DNA from: Aliarcobacter sp017996075
GTDB lineage: Bacteria > Campylobacterota > Campylobacteria > Campylobacterales > Arcobacteraceae
Reading direction: 5' to 3' (one strand)
Assembly (NCBI RefSeq): GCF_051062515.1
Contig: NZ_JAMXEK010000001.1
Length of the DNA stretch: 64,000 nucleotides
The notes beneath the pieces were generated by a model, which worked only from the letters and a program-made list of their open reading frames with translations, searched no databases and had not been told where the DNA came from. Within the stretch, counting starts at the first letter, position 1. Every line of letters begins with the position of its first letter. Position numbers and translations under genes: made by a program. Shown here one piece after another: positions 42,240-50,422 of this stretch.

Positions 42240-43289
42240 TTATTGCAGTGATTGATTTGAAAGCTCATAAGCTTTTGTTAGGTGATGCTTTACCTCTAAA
42301 CTTAAAATAGAGTGACAATTTGGGCATCTAGCTTCATAAAAAGGGCTTGAGTGCTTACAAGAGTTACAAATAAATTCAAAAGTTAAATTTGTTTTTATAT
42401 CTTTTTGGTATTTATTTATTAGTATTAAAATATTCAAATCAAAATCGCTACTAGTTGAAACACTATTTATATAGTTTTTTGCACTATAAAGTTCATTTAA
42501 AAACTGATTGTTTTTGATTTTATCAAAATCAATATCCTCTTTTTTTTGATACCATAAAATATCTATTAATTTTTCACAATCAAACATATCTATATTTGAG
42601 AAGAAGAATTCTCTATTTGATTGAATTAAGAATGTTGCAAAAATTCTTTGAATAATTTTATTCTCTTTAAAAATTTCAAATAAAAGTTCAGTTCTTTTTT
42701 CGTAAGATAAAATTGGATCATTTAATATAATTAAAGTATCAAAGTAAACTTTTTCTACACTAACATCAATATTTAACTCTTCTAAAGCTTGAGCAATCTC
42801 TTTTGATTTTTTAAAATTTTTTAGTTTTTCATTTACTAGTAAAAGACTCTTTAGAGCATTTTTATTTCTAGGAGAAAATTTAAGAATTCTTAAAAATATC
42901 TCATTTGATCTTTGTAAAAAACCACCTTTAAAATATGTGTTTCCAAGAAGTTCAAGAAGTTCTTCTTTTTTAACTCTATCTTTTACATGTTCTAGAAGTG
43001 CTAAATATACACTTATAGCTTTATTATTATCTCCTTTGTGTAAAAAAGTAGATGCTAAAAGTAAAATTGAGTCAAATGGTAGATTATAAGTTTTGTAAAG
43101 GTTTATATAGTCATTCTCTTTTAAATTTCCTAATTCAAATCTACGAGATAGTTTTCTATAATCTTTTCTTGCAGATTTTTCTTTGTAAATACCATATGAA
43201 TATGTAAAAAAAGATATTAAAAAAATCATAAAAACTAATAAAAGTATTCCAATAATAGGGTCTCTATACTCTAAAACTAAATTATCCAA
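42240..43289 (-). CDS. TPR protein with N-terminal anchor and rubredoxin-like zinc ribbon (LapB-like)
   Basis: 349 residues in the order: one N-terminal transmembrane helix (about 12-32), a helical TPR region (NKAISVYLALLEH, GNTYFKGGFLQRSNEIFLRI), and near residue 310 a CNSC-x10-CPNC zinc ribbon. E. coli LapB/YciM has the same layout and the same CxxC-x10-CxxC spacing; it guides FtsH degradation of LpxC and so balances LPS synthesis. Sequence similarity outside the motifs looks weak, so this is an architectural call. The start is TTG with AAGG upstream. It leads the rnc-aroC-M15 run. Confidence 0.65.
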   Translation of the reverse strand: MDNLVLEYRDPIIGILLLVFMIFLISFFTYSYGIYKEKSARKDYRKLSRRFELGNLKENDYINLYKTYNLPFDSILLLASTFLHKGDNNKAISVYLALLEHVKDRVKKEELLELLGNTYFKGGFLQRSNEIFLRILKFSPRNKNALKSLLLVNEKLKNFKKSKEIAQALEELNIDVSVEKVYFDTLIILNDPILSYEKRTELLFEIFKENKIIQRIFATFLIQSNREFFFSNIDMFDCEKLIDILWYQKKEDIDFDKIKNNQFLNELYSAKNYINSVSTSSDFDLNILILINKYQKDIKTNLTFEFICNSCKHSSPFYEARCPNCHSILSLEVKHHLTKAYELSNQSLQ

Positions 43290-43357
43290 TTATATAACCT
43301 TTTTAAAATAATTAAGCGACACTTTAACATAAAAGTACATATAAAAAAATAAAAGTG

Positions 43358-43363
43358 TATAAT
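43358..43363 (+). promoter_or_regulatory. -10 box six bases before the dnaG start (possible leaderless mRNA)
   Basis: TATAAT, then CTCAAA, then ATG. Transcription would begin at or next to the ATG. No Shine-Dalgarno is present. Confidence 0.5.
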
Positions 43364-43369
43364 CTCAAA

Positions 43370-45004
43370 ATGATAAGAAAAGAGTCTATAGAGAGTTTAA
43401 AAAATTACCTTGATATTGTTGATGTTATTTCACAATTTTTAGAATTAAAAAAATCTGGTGCAAATTTCAAAGCTTGTTGTCCTTTTCATGGAGAAGATAC
43501 TCCATCTTTTGTTGTTAGTCCTTCAAAACAGATATATCACTGTTTTGGTTGTGGTGTTGGTGGAGATAGCATTAAATTTTTGATGGAGTATGAGAAACTT
43601 TCATATCCTGAAACTATCGAAAAATTAGCTTCAATGTATAATTACACTTTGGAGTATGATACAAATAGTGTAAAAAAAACAGACAATAAAGTACTTGAAG
43701 ATATAAATGCTTTTTATCAAAAGCAGTTTTTTTTAGATGAGAATATACAAAATTATGTAAAAGATAGAGGAGTTTTCCAACTTTCAATAGAAAAATTTGA
43801 GATAGGTTATGCAAGTAGTTCTAATAGCACAATAGATTTTCTAAAATCAAATCACTACAATCTAAACGATGCAATAGAGCAAGGAGTTATTAGCCAAGGA
43901 GAAAATGGATTATATGCAAGATTTATTGATAGATTGATATTTCCAATTTATTCAATAAATGGAAAACTTGTTGGTTTTGGGGGAAGAACTCTTACAAATC
44001 ATGGAGCAAAATATGTAAACTCTCCACAAACTTCAATTTTTAATAAATCCAAGCTTTTGTATGGTTATCACTTAGCAAAAGAGAAGATATATAAAACAAA
44101 AGAGATTATAGTTTGTGAGGGTTATTTGGATGTAATAATGCTTCATCAAGCTGGGTTTAATAATGCTGTTGCAACTTTGGGAACAGCACTTACAAAAGAT
44201 CATTTACCACTTTTAAGAAGAGGAGAACCTAGAGTTATTTTATCTTATGATGGAGATAAAGCTGGTCAAAATGCAGCTTTTAAGGCTTCTGTTATGCTTA
44301 GTCAAAATGGTTTTGATGGAGGAGTTGTTATTTTTGAAAATGGAGCGGATCCAGCTGATATGGTAAAGGATAGAAAAATTGAAAAGTTAGAAGAACTATT
44401 TTCAAATCCAACTCCTTTTGCAAATTTTGCGATTAGTTACATTATTTCAAGTTATAATATAAACAATCCTGTTGAGAAGCAAAAAGCATTAAGTGAAGCA
44501 AACGAATATTTAAGTAGTTTAAGCCAACTTTACCAAGAAGAGTATAAAAGATTCTTAGCACAAAAATTAAATATAAAAGAGAGTTTAATAAAAACATCAA
44601 ATAATATTTATAGAAAAAATAGTGTAGAGCTTTCAAAAGTTGATATTGCAGAGCTTTGTATCATAAAATCAATATTGGATGATCCTAGAAGATTAGATAT
44701 AGTTTTAGACAAGATAGATAAATCAATGTTTGAACACCATCAAGAAGAGTTTGAAGAGTTACTAAATGATATAAATAGTAGTTCTTTAAATAAAATCATA
44801 TTAAATGATAAATTGGAAAGCTATGATGAGGTACGATTAAATAGGGAATTACTGGTTCTTTTACACAAGTTTTACTCAAATAAACTTTTGACATTATCAT
44901 ATGACAATAGCATGAATTTTAAAGAGAAAGTTAATCAAATAAGAAAAGTAAAGGATAATTTGTATCAATTAAAACAAGGAAAACTTGTAAGTTATAATTT
45001 ATGA
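43370..45004 (+). CDS. dnaG: DNA primase DnaG
   Basis: Makes RNA primers for replication. The N-terminal zinc ribbon is CCPFHG...CFGCG, followed by the TOPRIM core with VCEGYLDVIMLHQAGF and LSYDGDKAGQNAA, and a C-terminal helicase-binding region. The ATG at 43370 gives 544 residues. A GTG at 43355 would extend the frame by five codons through the TATAAT box, so it is rejected. Divergent from the LapB-like gene. Confidence 0.95.
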   Translation: MIRKESIESLKNYLDIVDVISQFLELKKSGANFKACCPFHGEDTPSFVVSPSKQIYHCFGCGVGGDSIKFLMEYEKLSYPETIEKLASMYNYTLEYDTNSVKKTDNKVLEDINAFYQKQFFLDENIQNYVKDRGVFQLSIEKFEIGYASSSNSTIDFLKSNHYNLNDAIEQGVISQGENGLYARFIDRLIFPIYSINGKLVGFGGRTLTNHGAKYVNSPQTSIFNKSKLLYGYHLAKEKIYKTKEIIVCEGYLDVIMLHQAGFNNAVATLGTALTKDHLPLLRRGEPRVILSYDGDKAGQNAAFKASVMLSQNGFDGGVVIFENGADPADMVKDRKIEKLEELFSNPTPFANFAISYIISSYNINNPVEKQKALSEANEYLSSLSQLYQEEYKRFLAQKLNIKESLIKTSNNIYRKNSVELSKVDIAELCIIKSILDDPRRLDIVLDKIDKSMFEHHQEEFEELLNDINSSSLNKIILNDKLESYDEVRLNRELLVLLHKFYSNKLLTLSYDNSMNFKEKVNQIRKVKDNLYQLKQGKLVSYNL

Positions 45005-45084
45005 TTTAAAGATATTTTTAATACTAAATAAAAATAGTTAAAAAATTAAATCATTATATATTTATTTTTAGGGGAGATTAAAAA

Positions 45085-45180
45085 TTGTCAATATTTCAAA
45101 AAAGTGTTTTAAAAACTTTTAAACAAGATTAAAAATTAGTAGTTCTTAGATGGGCAAAGAAACTCGATATAAATTTATAA
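45085..45180 (+). pseudogene. Remnant of a type IIG restriction-modification-like gene, nonsense-broken
   Basis: In one frame: TTG start, SIFQKSVLKTFKQD, a TAA stop at 45130, then KLVVLRWAKKLDINL and a second stop. GGGGAG sits upstream as a ribosome site. The SIFQKSVL opening and RWA motif resemble my memory of the N-termini of large Campylobacterota type IIG enzymes, where the stop would replace a Glu codon (GAA to TAA). Everything after about 32 codons is missing. The family match is from memory and untested. Confidence 0.35.
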
Positions 45181-45241
45181 TAATATAATTTAAAATATTA
45201 ATACAAAAAAATTAGATAATAAAAATATACTTATAGTTAAA

Positions 45242-45760
45242 ATGGATAAATCAATGTTATGTGAAGTTTCACAAATAGCTTCTAAAACATTAGGAAGTTC
45301 ATTTGTTAATGAATACATATTGGACAATGATATAAATTTATGTGCAAAAATATATGAAGAAATAGTTGCTTATGCAACTACAAAATTTATAGATTTAGAT
45401 TATTTAAAAAAAATTATAAGAGATAAAAAATTACAATTAGATCAAGAATATGAAAAAATAGGATATATTGACTCAATTGCTGTTGATGAAAATTATTCAG
45501 GTTATGGTATTGGAACTTTACTGCTTAAAGATACAATTTCTAAATTAAGAGAACATAAAATAGGATTTGCAATAATGGCTGGCTGGATAAACAAAGACCA
45601 AGTTAATATTAAAGGATTAGCTATAAAAGAAGGATTCAAAGAAGAGTTTATAATTGAAGATTTCTGGAAAGAAGATAGCCTTAAATTCAACTTTGATTGT
45701 ACAGCTTGTGGAAAGCCTCCATGTTTATGTTCAGCTATAATTTATACAAAAAAATTGTAA
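45242..45760 (+). CDS. GNAT-family acetyltransferase with C-terminal cysteine cluster
   Basis: 172 residues. The acetyl-CoA-binding motif A is recognisable as DSIAVDENYSGYGIGTLLL (77-95), followed by a GLAIKEGF motif B. The last 25 residues contain C152, C155, C160 and C162 (CTACGKPPCLC), which could bind zinc or a cluster; this tail is not part of the core fold. No Shine-Dalgarno precedes the ATG, and TATAGT lies four bases upstream. It sits in an AT-rich accessory patch after a decayed gene. Substrate unknown. Confidence 0.7.
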   Translation: MDKSMLCEVSQIASKTLGSSFVNEYILDNDINLCAKIYEEIVAYATTKFIDLDYLKKIIRDKKLQLDQEYEKIGYIDSIAVDENYSGYGIGTLLLKDTISKLREHKIGFAIMAGWINKDQVNIKGLAIKEGFKEEFIIEDFWKEDSLKFNFDCTACGKPPCLCSAIIYTKKL

Positions 45761-45865
45761 CTTCATAATTTTTAAATATTTTATATAAACTAAATATAAG
45801 TTATATAAGTACTTTTTATAAGATTTATTTTGTACAATACGAAACTTTAAAAATAAGGAAAATAT

Positions 45866-46150
45866 TTGATTACTATACAAATGAAACTAAAAGATATTAT
45901 TGAAAAAATAATGATTCCAGAATCTAAATCTTTTTTAAATGAATTAGATGAAATGATAAATAATAATACTTCAACTGATGATGATTTAGAAGCAAAAAAA
46001 GATATGGAATATTTTTTAGAAGAACTTCAAACTATCTTAAAATCAATTGATAATAATCAATTAAATGATAAAGAAGCAGAAGAAATTTATGAAAAAATAA
46101 ATTTTATGCTAGAAATGCATCATAATGAACATTTGGATAATGAAAATTAA
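45866..46150 (+). CDS. Small acidic hypothetical protein
   Basis: 94 residues, strongly acidic and predicted helical (LDEMINNNTSTDDDLEAKKD, LNDKEAEEIYEKINFML). I do not recognise it. The start is taken as TTG at 45866 because AAGGA is well spaced upstream; an ATG five codons in is the alternative. TACAAT at 45834-45839 may be its -10 box. It lies in the accessory patch between dnaG and rplU. Confidence 0.55.
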   Translation: MITIQMKLKDIIEKIMIPESKSFLNELDEMINNNTSTDDDLEAKKDMEYFLEELQTILKSIDNNQLNDKEAEEIYEKINFMLEMHHNEHLDNEN

Positions 46151-46179
46151 ATAATATATTTGGTTTATCGCTAGTTTTT

Positions 46180-46197
46180 GAGTTCAATCCCGCTCCT
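46180..46197 (+). other. Possible tRNA 3'-end fragment
   Basis: GAGTTCAATCCCGCTCC reads like a tRNA T-loop (GTTCAATC) joined to a tRNA-Gly-type acceptor end (CCGCTCC), followed by a T-rich run. No matching 5' half or T-stem is present nearby, so it is not a complete tRNA. It could be a decayed tRNA or an integration-site relic, or chance. Confidence 0.25.
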
Positions 46198-46201
46198 TTT
46201 A

Positions 46202-46244
46202 TTTATATATTAGTAAAGCTTTGTAGCAAATACTAATATATAAA
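46202..46244. terminator. Long hairpin upstream of rplU
   Basis: A perfect 14-bp stem TTTATATATTAGTA/TACTAATATATAAA, with an inner GCT/AGC stem around TTGT. It lies 51 bases after the 94-residue ORF. Terminator or structured RNA element. Confidence 0.45.
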
Positions 46245-46247
46245 ATC

Positions 46248-46275
46248 ATCTTCCAATTTGTAAAAGATGGAAGAT
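46248..46275. repeat. Second inverted repeat upstream of rplU
   Basis: ATCTTCCA (46248-46255) and TGGAAGAT (46268-46275), loop of 12, four bases after the first hairpin. Unassigned. Confidence 0.4.
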
Positions 46276-46346
46276 AGTATTAATTAAATTTGTTTTATAT
46301 ACAAAACTCCAATAACCCTTTAAAGAAAGTTTAATAAAATCTTAGA

Positions 46347-46352
46347 TATTAT
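46347..46352 (+). promoter_or_regulatory. Candidate -10 box for rplU
   Basis: TATTAT, placing the transcription start near 46359 and giving a leader of about 68 bases with GAGGAT as the ribosome site. No convincing -35. Confidence 0.35.
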
Positions 46353-46426
46353 TCCCGTTCGAAAAATGCAAATTAGTATAAAAAGACAAGCCTAGTTATG
46401 CTTATAAACAAGAAGAGGATGAAAAG

Positions 46427-46744
46427 ATGTACGCAATTATCAAATGTGGTGGAAAACAGTATAAAGTATCAGAAGGTGATATTATAGATATTGATTACAC
46501 TGGTAAGGCTGCTAAGGAGACTTTAGAAATTACTGATGTTCTTGCAGTTAATAACGGTGAGCTAAAAACAGGTTCAGCTGTAGAAAAAGCTAAAGTTGAA
46601 GCAGTTGTTGTTTTAGATGGAACAGGTGTAAATAGAGATAGAAAAGTTATTATTTACAAAAAAAGAAGAAGAAAAGATTCTAAGTTAAAAAGAGGTTTTA
46701 GAAAAAGCTTCACTAAAATTAGAATTACAAAAATTGCTGCTTAA
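46427..46744 (+). CDS. rplU: 50S ribosomal protein L21
   Basis: 105 residues with the family opening MYAIIKCGGKQYKVSEGD and the basic C-terminal KKRRRKDSKLKRGFR. First gene of the conserved rplU-rpmA-obgE order, 28 bases ahead of rpmA. GAGGAT precedes the ATG. Confidence 0.97.
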   Translation: MYAIIKCGGKQYKVSEGDIIDIDYTGKAAKETLEITDVLAVNNGELKTGSAVEKAKVEAVVVLDGTGVNRDRKVIIYKKRRRKDSKLKRGFRKSFTKIRITKIAA

Positions 46745-46772
46745 GCATTAAAAAAATTTAAGGAGAAATAAA

Positions 46773-47027
46773 ATGGCTCACAAAAAAGGTCAGGGTAGTA
46801 CACAGAATAATAGAGATTCAGCTGGTAGAAGACTTGGTGTTAAGAAATATGGTGGCGAAGTAGTAACTGCTGGAAATATCATTATTAGACAAAGAGGAAC
46901 TAAAGTTCACTTAGGAAATAATGTAGGTATGGGAAAAGATCATACAATATACTCTTTAATTGACGGTGTTGTTAAATTTGAAATTAAAGATAAAAAAAGA
47001 AAAAAAGTTTCTGTTTACGCTTCGTAA
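46773..47027 (+). CDS. rpmA: 50S ribosomal protein L27
   Basis: 84 residues starting MAHKKGQGSTQNNRDSAGRR. The N-terminus begins directly with the mature sequence that reaches the peptidyl-transferase centre, so it lacks the cleaved Firmicutes extension. AAGGAG precedes the ATG. A strong terminator follows, separating it from obgE. Confidence 0.97.
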   Translation: MAHKKGQGSTQNNRDSAGRRLGVKKYGGEVVTAGNIIIRQRGTKVHLGNNVGMGKDHTIYSLIDGVVKFEIKDKKRKKVSVYAS

Positions 47028-47050
47028 GCAAGAGATTTAGTTTTTTTGAA

Positions 47051-47084
47051 AAAGGGTGTATGTTTTGCCATACACCCTTTTTTT
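47051..47084 (+). terminator. Rho-independent terminator after rpmA
   Basis: A 12-bp perfect stem AAAGGGTGTATG/CATACACCCTTT, six-base loop, then TTTT. The most canonical terminator in the window. Confidence 0.9.
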
Positions 47085-47101
47085 ATTTATAAAGGAAAAC
47101 T

Positions 47102-48187
47102 ATGTTTATAGATAGTGCAAGATTTAGTGTAAGTAGTGGAAAAGGTGGGCAAGGTTGCGCATCTTTTAGAAGAGAAAAGTTTGTTGTTCAAGGCGGTCCT
47201 GATGGAGGAGATGGAGGAAAAGGTGGAGATGTTTACTTTGTTGTAGATAGCAATACTGATACTTTATCTTTTTATAAAGGAAAAAAAGTTTTTAAAGCTG
47301 ATAAAGGTCAACCAGGAATGGGAAGACAAAAAACAGGTAAATCTGGTGAACATCTTCTTTTAACAGTACCTCCTGGAACACAAATAATAGATGATAATAC
47401 AAATGAAGTTTTATATGATTTACTTGAAGATGGTGAGAGATTTTTATTTATTGAAGGTGGAAAAGGTGGACTTGGAAATGTTCATTTTAAAAACTCAAGA
47501 AATCAAAGACCTACATATTTTCAACCAGGACTTCCAGGTATTACAAAAAATATAAGATTAGAACTTAAGTTAATTGCAGATGTTGGGCTTGTTGGTTATC
47601 CAAATGTTGGAAAATCTACTTTAATATCTGTAACATCAAATGCAACTCCAGAAATAGCAAATTATGAGTTTACAACATTGACTCCGAAACTAGGAGTTGT
47701 AAATGTTGGAGATTATAGCTCATTTGTAATGGCTGATATTCCTGGAATTATTGATGGTGCGAGTGAAGGAAAAGGTCTTGGATTAGAGTTTTTAAAGCAT
47801 ATTGAAAGAACAAAAACACTTTTGTTTACAATTGATGTTGCGAACCACAGAACTATGATAGATCAATACAATGTGTTAAAAGAAGAGCTTGTGAAGTTTT
47901 CACAAGAACTATCACAAAGAGATTTTGCAATAGTTTTAAGTAAAATAGATGCTTACTATGGAGAAGATTTACAAAAAGATATAGAAGAATTTTTAATAGC
48001 TTTAAATCTTGAAGTTTCTAAATCAAACGAGTATAAATTTGATACAAACTTACCATATTTTGTTCAAGATTTAATTTTTTCAAAAAAAGATAGTAGTAAA
48101 CCATATTTTGTTTTACCAATATCATCTTTGGATAAAACAAACATAAATCCATTAAAATATGCTTTATACACAATGCTAGGAAAGTAA
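47102..48187 (+). CDS. obgE: GTPase ObgE
   Basis: Ribosome-assembly and stress GTPase. The glycine-rich Obg domain (GGPDGGDGGKGGDVYF) is followed by a G domain with GLVGYPNVGKSTL (G1), DIPGIIDGASEGKG (G3) and a SKID-type G4. 361 residues; it lacks the long C-terminal extension of some homologs. It lies 18 bases past the rpmA terminator, so it may depend on read-through or a promoter in the short gap. It abuts proB. Confidence 0.95.
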   Translation: MFIDSARFSVSSGKGGQGCASFRREKFVVQGGPDGGDGGKGGDVYFVVDSNTDTLSFYKGKKVFKADKGQPGMGRQKTGKSGEHLLLTVPPGTQIIDDNTNEVLYDLLEDGERFLFIEGGKGGLGNVHFKNSRNQRPTYFQPGLPGITKNIRLELKLIADVGLVGYPNVGKSTLISVTSNATPEIANYEFTTLTPKLGVVNVGDYSSFVMADIPGIIDGASEGKGLGLEFLKHIERTKTLLFTIDVANHRTMIDQYNVLKEELVKFSQELSQRDFAIVLSKIDAYYGEDLQKDIEEFLIALNLEVSKSNEYKFDTNLPYFVQDLIFSKKDSSKPYFVLPISSLDKTNINPLKYALYTMLGK

Positions 48188-48949
48188 ATGAAACGCTTGG
48201 TTATAAAAGTAGGAACTGCTGTTTTAACTCAAGGTGAAGAGCTAGCTTTACAAAGAATGAAAAATTTAGTTAAGCTAATCTCTATACTGAAAAATGATAA
48301 GAATTTAGAAGTAATACTAGTAAGCTCAGGAGCTGTAGGAGCTGGTTATACAGAGTTAAAACTTGATAAAACTATTCTAGCAAATAAACAAACTTTAGCA
48401 GCTATTGGTCAACCAAAATTAATGAAAACTTACCAAGAGATGTTTGAAGAGTTTGGTATAACAGTTGCTCAAATGCTTTTTATTGCAGATGATTTTGATT
48501 CAAGAAAAAGATCTAAAAATGCAAAAAATGTTATGGAAATATTGCTTCAAAATAATGTAATTCCTATTATAAATGAGAATGATGTTATTGCAACTGAAGA
48601 GCTAATTGGTGATAATGATCAGTTAGCAGCTTATATAACACACTATTTTAAAGCTGATATGTTAGTTATTTTGACAGATATAGATGGATATTATGATAAA
48701 AATCCAAGAGAATTTAGTGATGCAAAAATTCAAAAAATAATAAATGAAATATCACAAGATGAGCTTGAAAAAAAACCTAGTGCAAACTCAAAATTTGCAA
48801 CTGGTGGAATAGTTACAAAGCTAAAAGCCGCTGATTTTTTAATGCAAAAAGAGATTCCAATGTATTTAACTAGTGGTTTTGATTTGACGAATGCTTATGA
48901 TTTTTTAGTTGATAATAATCATAAAAGTGGAACAATTTTTAAAAAATAA
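48188..48949 (+). CDS. proB: Glutamate 5-kinase ProB (short form)
   Basis: First step of proline synthesis. The 253 residues cover the amino-acid-kinase domain: VIKVGTAVLT, VSSGAVGAGY, PIINENDVIAT, ILTDIDGYYDKNP and the GGIVTKLKAA motif. The C-terminal PUA domain of the 367-residue E. coli enzyme is absent, as in several other bacteria. The start ATG follows the obgE stop with no gap. Confidence 0.94.
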   Translation: MKRLVIKVGTAVLTQGEELALQRMKNLVKLISILKNDKNLEVILVSSGAVGAGYTELKLDKTILANKQTLAAIGQPKLMKTYQEMFEEFGITVAQMLFIADDFDSRKRSKNAKNVMEILLQNNVIPIINENDVIATEELIGDNDQLAAYITHYFKADMLVILTDIDGYYDKNPREFSDAKIQKIINEISQDELEKKPSANSKFATGGIVTKLKAADFLMQKEIPMYLTSGFDLTNAYDFLVDNNHKSGTIFKK

Positions 48950-48959
48950 GGAGAATATT

Positions 48960-49883
48960 TTGAGTAAAAAAGTTTTATTTATGGGAACACCATCTTATGC
49001 TACAGAGATTTTTAAAGAGCTTTTAAATAACAACAATTATGAAGTTATAGGAATTTTTACTCAAGAAGATAAACCAGTTGGTAGGAAGCAAGTTTTAACT
49101 CCGCCACACATAAAACAGTATTGTCTTGAAAACAATATTAAAATTCCTATTTTGCAACCAAAAAAACTAAAAGACAACCTAGTGGCTTATATTTCTATAA
49201 AAGAGTTAGAACCAGATTTTATAGTTGTTGCTGCATATGGACAGATTTTACCAAAAGAGATTTTGAATTTAGCTCCTTGCATAAATCTTCATGCTTCTAT
49301 TTTACCAAATTATAGAGGAGCTAGTCCTATTCAAGAAGGTATTTTAAATGATGATGAATATTTGGGTGTTACTTCTATGTTTATGGAAGAAGGGCTTGAT
49401 TGTGGTGATATTTTAGGATACTCATATCTTAAAAATGATAAAAACATATTAGTTGATGAGGCTTTTAATAAGCTTTCAAATTTAGCAGCTAAACTTACAA
49501 TTACAACTTTAAATAATTTTGATAAATTAAAGCCAACAAAACAAAATGATTCAAGTTCTAGCTTTTGTAAAAAAATCAAAAAAGAGGATGGAGAAGTAGA
49601 TTTTTCTAATGCAAAAAAGCTTTTTTCAAAATACAAAGCTTACTCTTTTTGGCCAGGTATTTTTTTAAAATCAGGACTTAAATTAAAAGATATTGAAATT
49701 ATTGAAGAGAGTTTAGAAAATAATGCTGGTGAGATTTTAGAAATAGCAAAAGATTATATAGTAGTTGCTTGTGAAAAAGGCAGTTTAAAAATAGGAACTT
49801 TACAAGCTCCTTCAAAAAATTCTATAAGTAGCGTAGATTATATAAAAGGACAAAGATTAGTATTAGGGAATATTTTAAATTAA
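48960..49883 (+). CDS. fmt: Methionyl-tRNA formyltransferase
   Basis: Formylates initiator Met-tRNA. From TTG at 48960 it has 307 residues. Hallmarks: VLFMGTPSYATEIFKEL near the start, the formyl-tetrahydrofolate site NLHASILPNYRGASPIQ and FMEEGLDCGDIL. AAGGAG (48949-48954) supports the TTG; the upstream in-frame start at 48909 lies inside proB and is rejected. Its neighbour order obgE-proB-fmt suggests one transcript. Confidence 0.94.
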   Translation: MSKKVLFMGTPSYATEIFKELLNNNNYEVIGIFTQEDKPVGRKQVLTPPHIKQYCLENNIKIPILQPKKLKDNLVAYISIKELEPDFIVVAAYGQILPKEILNLAPCINLHASILPNYRGASPIQEGILNDDEYLGVTSMFMEEGLDCGDILGYSYLKNDKNILVDEAFNKLSNLAAKLTITTLNNFDKLKPTKQNDSSSSFCKKIKKEDGEVDFSNAKKLFSKYKAYSFWPGIFLKSGLKLKDIEIIEESLENNAGEILEIAKDYIVVACEKGSLKIGTLQAPSKNSISSVDYIKGQRLVLGNILN

Positions 49884-50020
49884 ATTTATTTACTTCAATT
49901 TAAAAGTATTTGTTATACAATTTCACAAATTTTATAAAATATGTATATTCTTAAATTTGGAATAAATCAATTAAAAAAAATTAAATTAAATTTTATTAAA
50001 GTAATTAAAGGAAAAATATT

Positions 50021-50422
50021 ATGTCAAAAGAGATAGTTTTGGATGATTATGCTTTTTTAGTAAGTGAAACAGATGAAAAAGGGATAATTGTTTTTGCAAA
50101 TGATGATTTTTGTAAAATCGCAGGATATGGAATTGATGAGTTAATAGGTAAACCACATAATACTGTAAGACATCCAGATATGCCAAAAGCTGCTTTTAAA
50201 GATTTATGGGAAACTGTAAAAAAAGGTGGTATATGGACTGGATATGTTAAAAATGCTACCAAAGATGGAGACTACTATTGGGTATTTGCAACAGTTTATC
50301 CAACAATCACAAGTGAAGGAACAAAGGGATATTTATCTTGTAGAAGAAAAGCTAGTGCTGAAGAGATACAAGCTCATGAGAATTTATATAAACAATTAAG
50401 AATGAGTGAAAAAGCAGCTTAA
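50021..50422 (+). CDS. Single PAS-domain protein, CetB/Aer-PAS-like
   Basis: 133 residues that are essentially one PAS domain. It resembles the redox-sensing PAS of Aer and Campylobacter CetB: ANDDFCKIAGYGIDELIGKP, TVRHPDMPKAAFKDLW and KNATKDGDYYWVFATVYP. Such proteins bind FAD and pair with a separate CetA-type transducer for energy taxis. No transducer gene is adjacent. AAAGGA is upstream of the ATG. The stop codon lies inside a hairpin shared with the convergent AEC gene. Confidence 0.8.
   Translation: MSKEIVLDDYAFLVSETDEKGIIVFANDDFCKIAGYGIDELIGKPHNTVRHPDMPKAAFKDLWETVKKGGIWTGYVKNATKDGDYYWVFATVYPTITSEGTKGYLSCRRKASAEEIQAHENLYKQLRMSEKAA

Noticed and set aside
47888..47906. Inverted repeat CTTGTGAA/TTCACAAG inside obgE as a parS site
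   Set aside because: The arms run opposite to the canonical TTTCAC/GTGAAA parS order and the site is explained as coding sequence. A similar TGTGAA/TTCACA occurs at 45260-45273 inside the acetyltransferase gene; both look like chance.
48188..48949. ProB as a truncated gene because the PUA domain is absent
   Set aside because: The kinase domain is complete and short ProB proteins occur in many bacteria.
48909..48959. Longer fmt start inside proB
   Set aside because: It would add 17 residues not expected for the family. AAGGAG and the conserved N-terminus support TTG at 48960.
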